Shown here: piece after piece, positions 8,860 through 16,900 of the stretch
Layout: every line of letters begins with the position of its first letter
Position numbering within the stretch: position 1 is the first letter of the stretch
From: Pseudonocardia sp. HH130630-07
GTDB lineage: Bacteria > Actinomycetota > Actinomycetes > Mycobacteriales > Pseudonocardiaceae
DNA length: 64,000 nucleotides
Assembly (NCBI RefSeq): GCF_001698125.1
Contig: NZ_CP013854.1
Coordinates: forward strand, 5,890,001 to 5,954,000
Direction of reading: 5' to 3'
Made by a program: the position numbers and the translations under genes
Notes under the pieces: model-generated
Database searches by the model: none
What the model saw: the letters and a program-made list of their open reading frames with translations, nothing else
Told to the model about the DNA's origin: nothing

Positions 8860-10101
8860 GTGGCCGTGCCCCGACCGGCACACCTGGTGACCGCCGCGGC
8901 CTGCGCGGTGTTCTCGCTGGTGCTGCTGCTGGTGCTGCCCGTCGTCGCCGCCGACGACCCGTCGCTGGGCTCGGCGCCGTCGCCGGGCGGTCCCGGCTGG
9001 TGGGCCGTCACCGCGGTGCTGCTGGCGCAGGCCGTGCTGGTGGCGTTCGTGGCCCGGGCACCGGCGGTCGTGCTGCCGCTGATCACCGGCCTGCCGGTGG
9101 CGCTGGTCTGGGCCGAGCCGGGATCGGTGTTCACCCTGACCGCGATCGCCGAGATCGCGGCCGTGTTCGTCGCCGTCGTGGCCCGGCCGCTGCGCGGCTG
9201 GTGGCCCTACCTCGTGCTGGCCGGCGTGCTGCTGGCCGCCGGGCAGTTCGGCAGCAGCGTCCGCACCGGGGTCGACGTCGGCACGGCCGCCGTCGGTGGC
9301 GCGGGCCAGGCGCTCGTCGTGCTCGGCCTGCCGCTGCTGCTCGGGTCGACGCTCGCCGCGCAGCGGGCCGCGGCCGAGGCGCGCCGCCACGAGGTGCGGG
9401 CCCTGCGCCGCGAGCAGGACGCGCTGCTGCAGGCGGTGACGGCGCGCGAGCGGGCGGCGATGTCGCGGGAGCTGCACGACATCGCCGCCCACCACATGTC
9501 CGGGATCGCGGTGCTGGCCGCGGCGATGGGGCGGCAGGTCGACACCGACCCGGCGGCGGCGAAGCGGTCCGCCGCACAGGTCCGCGAACAGAGCCGGGCC
9601 GTCCTCGACGACCTGCGGCGCCTGGTCGGCCTGCTGCGCAGCGACGCCGACGTGAACCGGCCGGTCGCCACCCTCGCCACGATCGCGACGCTGGTGGAGG
9701 GGCACCGCGCGACCGGGGCGGAGGTCGCCCTGCACCTTCCGGAGGACCTGCCGGAGCCCGGTCCGCTGGCCCAGCTCGTCGCCCACCGCACGGTGCAGGA
9801 GTCCCTCACGAACGCCGCCGTGCACGCACCGGGCGCACCGTGCACGGTGCGGGTCGAGGCGCTGCCCGACGGCGGGGTGGGCCTGTCGGTCCGCAACGGC
9901 CGCGCCACCGGACCCGATCCCGGGCCGGGCAGCGGGTTCGGGCTGCTCGGCATGGCCGAGCGGGCCCGGCTGGTCGGCGCCGGTCTCGTGCACGGGCCGA
10001 CCGCGGACGGCGGCTGGGAGGTCGGGCTGCGGCTCCCGCCACCCGACGTCGTCGGTACGGTGCCCGCCGTACCGCCGTCGTCCGGGAAGGACACCGCATG
10101 A
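8860..10101 (+). CDS. Sensor histidine kinase (HisKA_3 type)
   Basis: This 413-residue kinase has an N-terminal membrane region (about residues 6-165, five or six hydrophobic segments), then a dimerisation/phosphotransfer helix with the H-box SRELHDIAAHHMSGIA near residue 206 and a HATPase_c domain (FGLLGMAERARL near 370). This is the architecture of NarL/LuxR-partner kinases such as DesK. The GTG start at 8860 lies 2 nt after the reductase gene; a longer frame from 8230 lies inside that gene and is a shadow. Its last codons overlap the response regulator start (ATGA). The membrane sensor suggests an envelope or membrane-state signal, but nothing in the sequence names it. Confidence 0.9.
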   Translation: MAVPRPAHLVTAAACAVFSLVLLLVLPVVAADDPSLGSAPSPGGPGWWAVTAVLLAQAVLVAFVARAPAVVLPLITGLPVALVWAEPGSVFTLTAIAEIAAVFVAVVARPLRGWWPYLVLAGVLLAAGQFGSSVRTGVDVGTAAVGGAGQALVVLGLPLLLGSTLAAQRAAAEARRHEVRALRREQDALLQAVTARERAAMSRELHDIAAHHMSGIAVLAAAMGRQVDTDPAAAKRSAAQVREQSRAVLDDLRRLVGLLRSDADVNRPVATLATIATLVEGHRATGAEVALHLPEDLPEPGPLAQLVAHRTVQESLTNAAVHAPGAPCTVRVEALPDGGVGLSVRNGRATGPDPGPGSGFGLLGMAERARLVGAGLVHGPTADGGWEVGLRLPPPDVVGTVPAVPPSSGKDTA

Positions 10102-10772
10102 TCCGCGTGCTCATCGCCGACGACCAGCACCTCGTGCGGACCGGGCTGAGCGCGTTGCTCGGCGCCGAACCGGACCTCGAGGTCGTCGGTGTCGCCGAGG
10201 ACGGCGACCAGGCACTCACGATGGCCCGGGAGCTGCGGCCGGACATCGCCTGCCTCGACATCCGGATGCCGGGTCGCAACGGGATCGAGGTGACCAGGGA
10301 GCTGTCCGGGCCGGACGCCGCCGTCGTGGTCCCGGTGCTGGTTCTGACCACGTTCGACCTGGACGACTACGTCTTCGGGGCGCTGGAGGCGGGCGCCTCG
10401 GGGTTCCTGCTCAAGGACAGCGACCCCGACGACATCGTGCGCGCGGTGCACCAGGTGGTCGCCGGGCAGGGCACCATCGACCAGACGCTGACCCGGCGGG
10501 TGCTGCGCGAGTTCGTGCAGCGGCGCAGCCTGCAGCCGGTGGCGGGCCGGCGGGTGGAGGACCTGCTCACGCCGCGCGAGCACGAGATCCTGCTGCTGCT
10601 CGCCCAGGGGATGTCCAACGAGGACATCGCGCGGGCGCTGGTGGTGGAGGTGTCGACGGTGAAGTCGCACCTGGCCCGGATGCTGCCCAAGCTCGGGGTG
10701 ACCTCGCGCCTGCAGGCCGTCGTGTGGGCGTACCAGAACCGGGTCGTCGCCGTCCCCGGGCCGCCGGCCTGA
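10098..10772 (+). CDS. LuxR/NarL-family response regulator
   Basis: This 224-residue regulator has an N-terminal receiver (acidic pair DD at residues 8-9, phospho-acceptor Asp in CLDIRMPG near residue 54, conserved T in LTTFDLDDY, K in LLKDS) and a C-terminal LuxR HTH (LTPREHEILLLLAQGMSNEDIA and STVKSHLARMLPKLG, about residues 155-205). It is translationally coupled by ATGA to the preceding kinase, which must be its partner. Because the pair sits 2 nt behind the carboxylic acid reductase gene, the three may be co-transcribed, and the regulator may act on that promoter; this is inference. Confidence 0.92.
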   Translation: MIRVLIADDQHLVRTGLSALLGAEPDLEVVGVAEDGDQALTMARELRPDIACLDIRMPGRNGIEVTRELSGPDAAVVVPVLVLTTFDLDDYVFGALEAGASGFLLKDSDPDDIVRAVHQVVAGQGTIDQTLTRRVLREFVQRRSLQPVAGRRVEDLLTPREHEILLLLAQGMSNEDIARALVVEVSTVKSHLARMLPKLGVTSRLQAVVWAYQNRVVAVPGPPA

Positions 10773-10800
10773 GCGGGGCCGCGGGGGCGGCGGGACCCGG

Positions 10801-11706
10801 TCACGCGGCCGGTACGCGGTAGCCGAGCCGCCCCCGGGTGCCGGCCACGACCACGACGGCGGCGACCACCGCACCCCCCGCCATCGCCACGATCGCACCG
10901 TCGGCGTCGATCGTCGGGAACATGTCGGCCCACACGATCGACGCGAAGTTGTTGACGCTCACGTGCAGCAGCATCGACAGCGGGAGGCTCTCCCCCGTCC
11001 GGTTGAACACCCACGTCATCACCAGGTTGAAGGCCACGCAGAAGACGGTGAAGGCGACCGGGCGGACCCAGCCCGCGTCCGGGTAGCCGCCCCAGTCGGT
11101 GAGGAACAGCGGGACGTGCCAGAGGGCCCAGAGCGGTCCGAGGATCATCGACCCGGTCAGCGGCCCGAAGCGGCGCTGCAGCCGGGGCAGCGCGAAGTCG
11201 CGCCAGCCGGGCTCCTCGGCCAGGCCGGTGGTCAGCATCTGGATCAGCAGGCCGGGGATGTAGGCGGCGAGCGCCATCGTCGTCGGGGCGGCGATCTGGC
11301 CGCCGGAGAACACGTATCCGGTCGCGACCATGGCCGCCGGGACACCGAGCAGGGTCACCGCGTACCACCGCCCGCTCACCCGCCAGCGCCACATCCGCCC
11401 GACCCAGCGCCGCAGGCCCGGGCGGCCGTCGGCGATCGCCGTGACGAGCACCGCCGAGGCGATCGGTCCCAGGTAGGCACCGGGCAGCACGCCGAGGAAC
11501 TGGGCGGTGCCCAGCAGCTCGGGGAACCGGAAGGACCACACGCCGATGCCGTTCTCCGACAGCACGTAGGGCAGCCAGGCCAGCCAGCTCATGCCGAGCG
11601 CGAGCGTGCAGAAGGCGGTCAGCGGCCGACGGCGGATCAGGCCCGCCACGCCCCGCCCGGACCGCACCGGGGGTGCGTGCCGGGGCCTCTCGTTCTGGAT
11701 CGTCAT
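10801..11706 (-). CDS. CPBP-family intramembrane metalloprotease
   Basis: This is a 301-residue protein with about eight hydrophobic segments. The diagnostic EExxxR motif is present as EEPGWRDFALPRLQRR near residue 166, followed by the second motif ALWHVPLF near 198 and the third HVSVNNFAS near 247, whose His and Asn complete the presumed zinc site. CPBP proteins (CAAX protease and bacteriocin-processing enzyme relatives) cleave or modify membrane-embedded substrates; in bacteria many are linked to self-immunity or peptide maturation, but no such genes adjoin it here. It converges with the response regulator gene and faces a 211-bp upstream region holding a short tandem repeat. Confidence 0.85.
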   Translation of the reverse strand: MTIQNERPRHAPPVRSGRGVAGLIRRRPLTAFCTLALGMSWLAWLPYVLSENGIGVWSFRFPELLGTAQFLGVLPGAYLGPIASAVLVTAIADGRPGLRRWVGRMWRWRVSGRWYAVTLLGVPAAMVATGYVFSGGQIAAPTTMALAAYIPGLLIQMLTTGLAEEPGWRDFALPRLQRRFGPLTGSMILGPLWALWHVPLFLTDWGGYPDAGWVRPVAFTVFCVAFNLVMTWVFNRTGESLPLSMLLHVSVNNFASIVWADMFPTIDADGAIVAMAGGAVVAAVVVVAGTRGRLGYRVPAA

Positions 11707-11838
11707 GACCCGAAGTCTGTGCGGCGACGGCGGGTGGTTCGAGCGGCGAAGGATCGACTCCGGGCGGTGCCGTCGAAAGGTGGAGACGGCTCGCGCGGCC
11801 GGTCCGCCACCGCGGAACGGTCAGCGCGGGTCGGTCAC

Positions 11839-11903
11839 CACGGATCCGCCGGCACGGATCCGCCGGCACGGGTCGGCCGGCGCGGGTCGACCGGCGCGGA
11901 TCG
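11839..11903. repeat. 14-bp tandem repeat, about 4.6 copies
   Basis: The unit CACGGATCCGCCGG occurs twice in a row exactly (11839-11852 and 11853-11866), then twice with 2 to 3 changes, followed by a partial copy. It lies in the intergenic region between the aldo/keto reductase stop and the protease start. Within the units, GGATCC is itself palindromic. It may be simple slippage or a transcription-end structure. Confidence 0.6.
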
Positions 11904-11917
11904 TCACAGCAACGCGG

Positions 11918-12778
11918 TCACAGCGGGTCGGTCACAGCGACGTCGCCCGCGGCGAGGTTCTCCTCGAGATGGGCGATGCTCCGCGTGCCGGGGATGAGCA
12001 GGGTCTCCGCGGCGTGTGCCAGCAGCCAGGCCAGGCCGACCTGCGAGCGCGTGATCCCGAGCCGGTCGGCGGTCGCGCCGACCTCGGGCAGGTCCACGAC
12101 CTTCGGCGCACCGGCCCATCCGGAGCCGAGCGGGAAGTAGGGGACCCAGGCGACCCCGCGCTCGCGGCACTCCGCCAGCACCGGCTCCGAGCTGCGGTCC
12201 ACCAGGGAGTAGGCGTTCTGGACGCAGACGACGCCCAGCCCAGCGGCCCGTCGCACCTGGTCGGCCGACACGTGGGACAACCCGATCGCGCCGATCTTGC
12301 CCTCCGCGCGCAGCGCGGCCATCTCGGCGAGCTGGTCGTCGAAGTCCACGATCTGGTCGCCCTCGGCGATCAGCCCGGGCCCGCTGTCGCCGCGGCGCAG
12401 GTTCACCACGTCGAGGCGCTCCACGCCGAGCGAGCGCAGGTTGGCCTCGACCTCGGCGCGCAGCTCGGCGGGGTGCTGGGCCAGCCGCAGCGGGAACTCC
12501 CCGCCCCGGTGTGCGGTGGCCCCGACCTTGCTGACGATCACGAGATCGCCGGGATACGGCGCGAGCGCCGCCCGGATACGCCGGTTGACCACTCCGTGGC
12601 CGTAGAACTCCGCGGTGTCGATGTGGTTCACACCCAGCTCGACGGCACGGCGTAGCAGCGCGACCGGCTCGTCGTCGGTCTCCGCCCAGCGCAGCTGCAT
12701 CGCGCCGTAGCCGATCCGGGCCACCGGGCGCCCGGCCAGGGTGCCCGCTCCGCCGGGGTAAGTGTCGGTGCTGGTCAT
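11918..12778 (-). CDS. Aldo/keto reductase
   Basis: This 286-residue NADPH-dependent oxidoreductase has a TIM-barrel fold. Near the N terminus GYGAMQLRW and NHIDTAEFYGHG supply the catalytic Asp and Tyr; the Lys lies in VIVSKVGA and the His-equivalent region in LDVVNLRRGD, where the canonical His appears replaced (VNLRR), so the catalytic tetrad may be incomplete. The C-terminal LIPGTRSIAHLEENL motif binds the 2'-phosphate of NADPH. I chose the ATG at 12778 because GGAGGGA lies 6 nt upstream; the longer frame to 12835 lacks one. Substrate unknown. It is downstream of, and in the same direction as, the GntR/UTRA regulator. Confidence 0.85.
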   Translation of the reverse strand: MTSTDTYPGGAGTLAGRPVARIGYGAMQLRWAETDDEPVALLRRAVELGVNHIDTAEFYGHGVVNRRIRAALAPYPGDLVIVSKVGATAHRGGEFPLRLAQHPAELRAEVEANLRSLGVERLDVVNLRRGDSGPGLIAEGDQIVDFDDQLAEMAALRAEGKIGAIGLSHVSADQVRRAAGLGVVCVQNAYSLVDRSSEPVLAECRERGVAWVPYFPLGSGWAGAPKVVDLPEVGATADRLGITRSQVGLAWLLAHAAETLLIPGTRSIAHLEENLAAGDVAVTDPL

Positions 12779-12855
12779 CGTCGGTCCCTCCACCCGGACG
12801 GCGCCGTGCGGCGCCGCGCACCCCGACGCTACCACTCAAACGGAGCGCCCTCCGC

Positions 12856-13674
12856 TTATGCCGGTGCCGCTCCCCCGGACGTGGACCGCATGACGATCTT
12901 CGGGCCGGGCCGGCTGAACGAGTAGTCGATCCCCTCCAGGCCGCTCGCCTGCACCGTCAGCTGCAGCTCGAACAGCCCCGCGATCAGGCTGTAGCTCGCG
13001 TGCTCGATGATCCGGCCGTCGTCGTCGTAGGTCAGCCGGGACAGCGAGAGCAGCGGGTCCCCCACCGGCACGTTGAGGACCTCCGCCGCATCGGGCGACG
13101 CGGAGATGCTGGCGAAGGTCATGTCGCCGTGCCCCAGCGTCAGACCCAGGTCGCGCTCGAGGATCTGGTAGATCGGCTTCTCCTCGATCTGCTCCCGGGT
13201 GATCCGGGCCCCGATCTCCCGGGGCAGTGTGATGTCGACCAGCCCCTGCGGGACGTCGTCGATCAGGTAGACCCGCCGGATCGCCAGCCCGGAGGCGCTC
13301 TTCAGCGCGGCCAGCGCGGGGCCGTGCTCGGTCCACTCGAACCGCTGGATCCGCCCCTCCGGGTACCGCCCGGCACCCGCGAACATCGACACGACCGGCC
13401 GCAGGCTGTCCAGCGGATGACTCACCCGCCCCTCGGTGACGAACGTGCCCGACCCCTGACGGCGGATGAGGAGCCCCTCGGCCACCAGGGTCGCGACGGC
13501 CCGGCGGACCGTGGTGCGACTGACCGAGTACTCGGTGGAGAGCTCCAGCTCCGGGGGCATGCGCCCACCGGGACCGAGACGCGTGGCGAGGTCGCGGAGC
13601 CGGGCCGCCAGCTGCTCGTGCATGTTCGCCAGACCGCTCGCGTGCAGGCCGGGCGACGAATTGTCTTCAGTCAT
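12856..13674 (-). CDS. GntR-family transcriptional regulator, HutC/UTRA subfamily
   Basis: This 272-residue regulator has an N-terminal winged HTH (GGRMPPELELSTEYSVSRTT, RRAVATLVAEGLLIRRQGSGTF, about residues 38-85) and a C-terminal UTRA effector domain (about residues 110-250, with YPEGRIQRFEW and ASYSLIAGLFELQL). UTRA domains bind small metabolites such as sugars, amino acids and histidine-pathway acids. The ATG at 13674 has GGAAGAG upstream; the longer frame to 14109 runs into the divergent operon and is a shadow. The gene is divergent from the aconitase X/CoA-ligase operon, and an inverted repeat lies between them, so it probably controls that operon in response to its substrate or an intermediate. 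Confidence 0.88.
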   Translation of the reverse strand: MTEDNSSPGLHASGLANMHEQLAARLRDLATRLGPGGRMPPELELSTEYSVSRTTVRRAVATLVAEGLLIRRQGSGTFVTEGRVSHPLDSLRPVVSMFAGAGRYPEGRIQRFEWTEHGPALAALKSASGLAIRRVYLIDDVPQGLVDITLPREIGARITREQIEEKPIYQILERDLGLTLGHGDMTFASISASPDAAEVLNVPVGDPLLSLSRLTYDDDGRIIEHASYSLIAGLFELQLTVQASGLEGIDYSFSRPGPKIVMRSTSGGAAPA

Positions 13675-13697
13675 CTCTTCCAAGCCGCTTGACTTGT

Positions 13698-13723
13698 ACC
13701 TAGTTGTAGTGTGCCCTCTAGGT
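13698..13723. promoter_or_regulatory. Probable GntR operator in the divergent promoter
   Basis: An inverted repeat ACCTAG (13698-13703) and CTAGGT (13718-13723) has centres 20 bp apart, about two helical turns. It lies between the GntR/UTRA start (13674) and the aconitase X start (13754). A TTGACT at 13689-13694 could be a -35 element for the plus-strand operon, so binding here would block it. Assigning the site to this GntR is inference from position. Confidence 0.5.
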
Positions 13724-13753
13724 CCCAAGGTTACCTCTCCGGCAGGAGGCTCG

Positions 13754-15001
13754 ATGCACCTGACAGCGAGCGAACGGGACATCCTGAACGGCAAGCACGG
13801 TGCGGCCCTCGCCGACGTCCTGCGCGAGCAGGTCGGGGTGGGTGAGTTCTTCGGCGCCGAGCGGTTCGTCGAGATCACCAACGCGCACTTCATGGGCGAC
13901 CGGGAGGTGTTCGGCCGGGCCGGTTCGGAGTACCTGCACCGGCTCGCCGCGGCGGGACTGCGGGTACGCGTCCCGACCACCCGCAACGCCCAGTCCGTCG
14001 ACCTCGAGCAGGCCCATCTGCTCGCCCAGTCCGCCGAGCTGGTCGACGGGGAGACCGAGACCCGCCCGCTGCTGCGCAGCCTCGGCGTCGCGACGGTCAA
14101 CACCTGCATCGGTTACCAGAGCGTCTACCAGCCCCGGTTCGGCGAGCACGTCGCCTGGGGCGACACCGGCACGGTCGCCTACGCCAACTCGGTGCTCGGC
14201 GCGCGGACCAACTACGAGTCCGGGGCCGCCGGGCTCGCCGCCGCGCTGACCGGCCGGACCCCGGCGTACGGGTACCACCTCGACACCCACCGGCGGGCGA
14301 ACGTCCGGGTCCGGGTCACCGCGCCGCTGCCGGACCTCGCCGACTGGGGCGCCCTCGGCGGCATCATCGGCGAGCGCGCCAGGGGCTACTGGAACGTCCC
14401 GGCCGTGGAGCTGGTGCACCGGGACGGGCCGCTGTCCGACGAGCTCAAGCACTTCGGCGCCAGCCTCGCCAGCTTCGGGTCGATGGCGATGTACCACGTC
14501 GTCGGCACCACCCCGGAGGCCCCGACGTTCGAGGCGGCCAACGGCGGCCGCACCGTCGTCGACGAGTTCGAGGTGACCGGCGCGGACATCGACGACTTCA
14601 TGCACCGGGACCTGCCCGACGGCGGCCCGGTCGATCTCGTCGTCTTCAGCGGGCCGCAGGTCTCGTTCTTCGAGGCCGGGCGGATCGCGGACCGGTTGCA
14701 GGGCCGCACGGTGGCCGACTCGGTACGGCTGCTGGTCACCACGAACGGCTCGGTCTGCGAGGCACTGCGCGAGCAGGGCCAGCTGTCGGCGATCACCGAC
14801 GCCGGTGGGATCGTCCTGCGCGGCACCTGCTGGTACGTCATGGATCCCGCGGCCCAGCGGGCCCACTTCGGCTGGACGAACCTGGTCACCAACTCGGCGA
14901 AGCTGGTCAACATCATCCGGGCGCACGGGTACGCACCCGCGCTGCGCCGCACCGACGAGTGCCTCGACGCCGCGCTGACCGGGAAGGTCGCCGCCCGATG
15001 A
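13754..15001 (+). CDS. Aconitase X catalytic (large) subunit, DUF521
   Basis: This 415-residue protein has the signature of the aconitase X catalytic domain: MHLTASERDILNGKHG at the N terminus, EITNAHFMG near residue 40, and TVNTCIGYQ near 115, where Cys ligates the iron-sulfur or iron centre. Conserved GAxTNYESG and TTNGSV segments follow, then a final TCWYVMDP Cys. Characterised relatives dehydrate mevalonate 5-phosphate (archaea) or cis-3-hydroxy-L-proline (bacteria). A strong AGGAGG lies 4 nt before the ATG. The small subunit follows with ATGA overlap. First gene of the operon with the MatC-like carrier and the CoA enzymes; the true substrate here is unknown and should be sought among hydroxylated acids or sulfonates. 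Confidence 0.88.
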   Translation: MHLTASERDILNGKHGAALADVLREQVGVGEFFGAERFVEITNAHFMGDREVFGRAGSEYLHRLAAAGLRVRVPTTRNAQSVDLEQAHLLAQSAELVDGETETRPLLRSLGVATVNTCIGYQSVYQPRFGEHVAWGDTGTVAYANSVLGARTNYESGAAGLAAALTGRTPAYGYHLDTHRRANVRVRVTAPLPDLADWGALGGIIGERARGYWNVPAVELVHRDGPLSDELKHFGASLASFGSMAMYHVVGTTPEAPTFEAANGGRTVVDEFEVTGADIDDFMHRDLPDGGPVDLVVFSGPQVSFFEAGRIADRLQGRTVADSVRLLVTTNGSVCEALREQGQLSAITDAGGIVLRGTCWYVMDPAAQRAHFGWTNLVTNSAKLVNIIRAHGYAPALRRTDECLDAALTGKVAAR

Positions 15002-15417
15002 CGGCGGCGCACCGGACCGGGTACACCGTGGACCGGGCCACCGGCTCCGACGTCGAGGCCGAGGCACTCGTCAGCCCGGTCGCGTTCAGCGCGCGCTACG
15101 ACCTCGACCGCGAGACCGGGATCGTCTCGCGCACCGGGCACCCGCTGCAGGGCCGCTCGGTCGCCGGCCGGATCCTCGTCGCGCCCGGGGTGCAGGGCGG
15201 GGTGGCCGCGGGCTGGGCGTTCCTGTCCATGCGCGGCCTCGGCGTGGGGCCGTCCGGCCTCGTGTTCGGCGCCGTCAACCCGGTCATGGTCCAGGGGGCC
15301 GTGACCGCGGGCATCCCCATCGTCGCCGGCGTCGACCCGGCCTTCTTCGACGACGTGCGCTCCGGCGACCGGATCCGGATCTCGCCGCGGTCGTTCCGGG
15401 TGACGGTGCTGCGCTGA
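14998..15417 (+). CDS. Aconitase X swivel (small) subunit, DUF126
   Basis: This 139-residue protein matches the DUF126 swivel domain that pairs with DUF521: ALVSPVAFSARYDLDRETG, then HPLQGRSVAGRILV and AGWAFLSMRGLGVGPSGLVFG, and the end VDPAFFDDVRSGDRIRI. The swivel domain closes on the substrate bound to the large subunit; the Ser in GRSVAGRILV is the conserved catalytic position in this family. Its start overlaps the large-subunit stop by 4 nt, so they are made in equal amounts. In some bacteria the two domains are fused; here they are separate. Confidence 0.9.
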   Translation: MTAAHRTGYTVDRATGSDVEAEALVSPVAFSARYDLDRETGIVSRTGHPLQGRSVAGRILVAPGVQGGVAAGWAFLSMRGLGVGPSGLVFGAVNPVMVQGAVTAGIPIVAGVDPAFFDDVRSGDRIRISPRSFRVTVLR

Positions 15418-15533
15418 TCCGGTCCCGCCGCGGGCCGTGAACCGGTGGTGGCCGGTCCGGAACGGATCCCACCGCGGAAATGGAAGTCGATCACTCGTTT
15501 CTCTCGTCAGCGTGGACCAGGGAGCACCGTCAC

Positions 15534-16847
15534 ATGAATCCCGACCTGATCGCACTCCTCGTGCTGATCGCCATATTCGTCATCGCGATGATCCGACCGG
15601 TGAACGTCGGCGCGGTCGCCTTCGTCGCCACCTTCCTCGTCGGCCTCGCCTTCGTCGGCGACTCGACGAGCGAACTGCTCGGCGGGTTCCCCGGCGACCT
15701 GTTCATCATCCTCGTCGGCGTCACCTACCTGTTCGCCATCGCCCGGCGCAACGGGACCATCGATCTCCTCGTGCACGGTGCGGTGCGCATGATCGGCGGC
15801 CGGCTGGCGCTGATGCCGTGGGTGATGTTCCTGTGCACCGCGCTGGTCACCTCGGTCGGTGCGGTCTCCGCGGCGGGCGTCGCGATCATCGCGCCGATCG
15901 GGCTGAGCTTCGCGGCCCGGCACCGGATCTCCACCCTGCTCGTCGGGATCATGGTCGTGCAGGGGGCGTGTGCGGGCAGCTTCTCGCCGATCGGCGTGTT
16001 CGGGGTGATCACCAACGGCGTCGCGGACCGCAACGGCCTGCCGACCGACCCGTTCGTGCTCTACGCGGCGACGTTCGCGTTCAACGTCGTGCTCGCCGCC
16101 GTGGCCTTCCTGCTCTTCGGCGGGCGCGAGCTGATGCGCAGGCCGCGGGTGCGGGATGGTGGGCCGACCGGCGGTGACGTGACGTCCGGTACCTCCGGGA
16201 CCCACCCCGCTCCCGGGCCGGTGGCGACGATCGAGGCCGCACCGGCCACCCGGCGGATGACCACCGAGCAGTGGGTCACCGTGACCGGGCTGGTCGGGCT
16301 GGTGCTGGGGACCGTCCTGCTCGATCTCGACGTCGGCTTCGTCGCCGTCACGATCGCCGTCGGGCTGACGCTGGCGTTCCCGAGGACGAGCGGCAGCGCG
16401 GTGAACGACATCAGCTGGGGCGCCGTGCTGCTCATCTGCGGGGTGATCACCTACATCTCGCTGCTCGAGGACATGGGCACGATCGACAACCTCGGCGCCG
16501 CGGTGGCCGGGATCGGCGCGGCGATCGTCGCCGCGCTGGTGGTCTGCTACATCGGCGCTCTGGTCTCGGCCTTCGCCTCGACCGTCGGCATCCTCGGGGC
16601 CCTGATCCCGCTCGCCGTGCCGATCCTCGTCGGCGGCGAGGTCAGCGTGATCGGCCTGCTCGTCGCGCTCTCGATCTCGGCGTCGGTCGTCGACTCCAGC
16701 CCGATCTCCACGAACGGCGCGCTGATCGTCGCGAACAGCCAGGAATCCGAGCAGAAGGCCGTGTTCCGCAATCTCATGATCTGGGGGATGTCGCTCGTCG
16801 CCGTCATCCCGATCGTCACCTGGTCCGTCTTCGTCCTGCCGTTCTGA
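15534..16847 (+). CDS. MatC-like dicarboxylate/anion carrier (SLC13-like)
   Basis: This 437-residue membrane protein has about eleven hydrophobic segments. The first half (from LIALLVLIAIFVIAMIRP) matches the MatC N-terminal region described for malonate carriers, and the inverted-repeat design shows twice, before and after a hydrophilic loop at about residues 205-245. A VVDSSPISTNGALIVAN motif near residue 385 resembles the substrate-binding SNT-like motif of this superfamily. I chose the ATG at 15534, with GGGAG 10 nt upstream; the frame to 15480 is probably untranslated. Placed between the dehydratase and the acyl-CoA enzymes, it should import the acid that the operon degrades (sulfoacetate or another short dianion; inference). 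Confidence 0.8.
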   Translation: MNPDLIALLVLIAIFVIAMIRPVNVGAVAFVATFLVGLAFVGDSTSELLGGFPGDLFIILVGVTYLFAIARRNGTIDLLVHGAVRMIGGRLALMPWVMFLCTALVTSVGAVSAAGVAIIAPIGLSFAARHRISTLLVGIMVVQGACAGSFSPIGVFGVITNGVADRNGLPTDPFVLYAATFAFNVVLAAVAFLLFGGRELMRRPRVRDGGPTGGDVTSGTSGTHPAPGPVATIEAAPATRRMTTEQWVTVTGLVGLVLGTVLLDLDVGFVAVTIAVGLTLAFPRTSGSAVNDISWGAVLLICGVITYISLLEDMGTIDNLGAAVAGIGAAIVAALVVCYIGALVSAFASTVGILGALIPLAVPILVGGEVSVIGLLVALSISASVVDSSPISTNGALIVANSQESEQKAVFRNLMIWGMSLVAVIPIVTWSVFVLPF

Positions 16848-16900
16848 TCCCCCGGGCGACGAGTGCCCGGTCCCGACCCCACGTACGAAAGGCGCAGCGC

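Noticed and set aside
4832..8881. 1,349-residue open frame on the minus strand opposite the carboxylic acid reductase gene
   Set aside because: Low-complexity Arg/Gly/Asp/Gln-rich translation with no family features; antisense shadow caused by high GC content.
11839..11903. CRISPR-like array
   Set aside because: The 14-bp units are directly adjacent without spacers and diverge within four copies; a simple tandem repeat.
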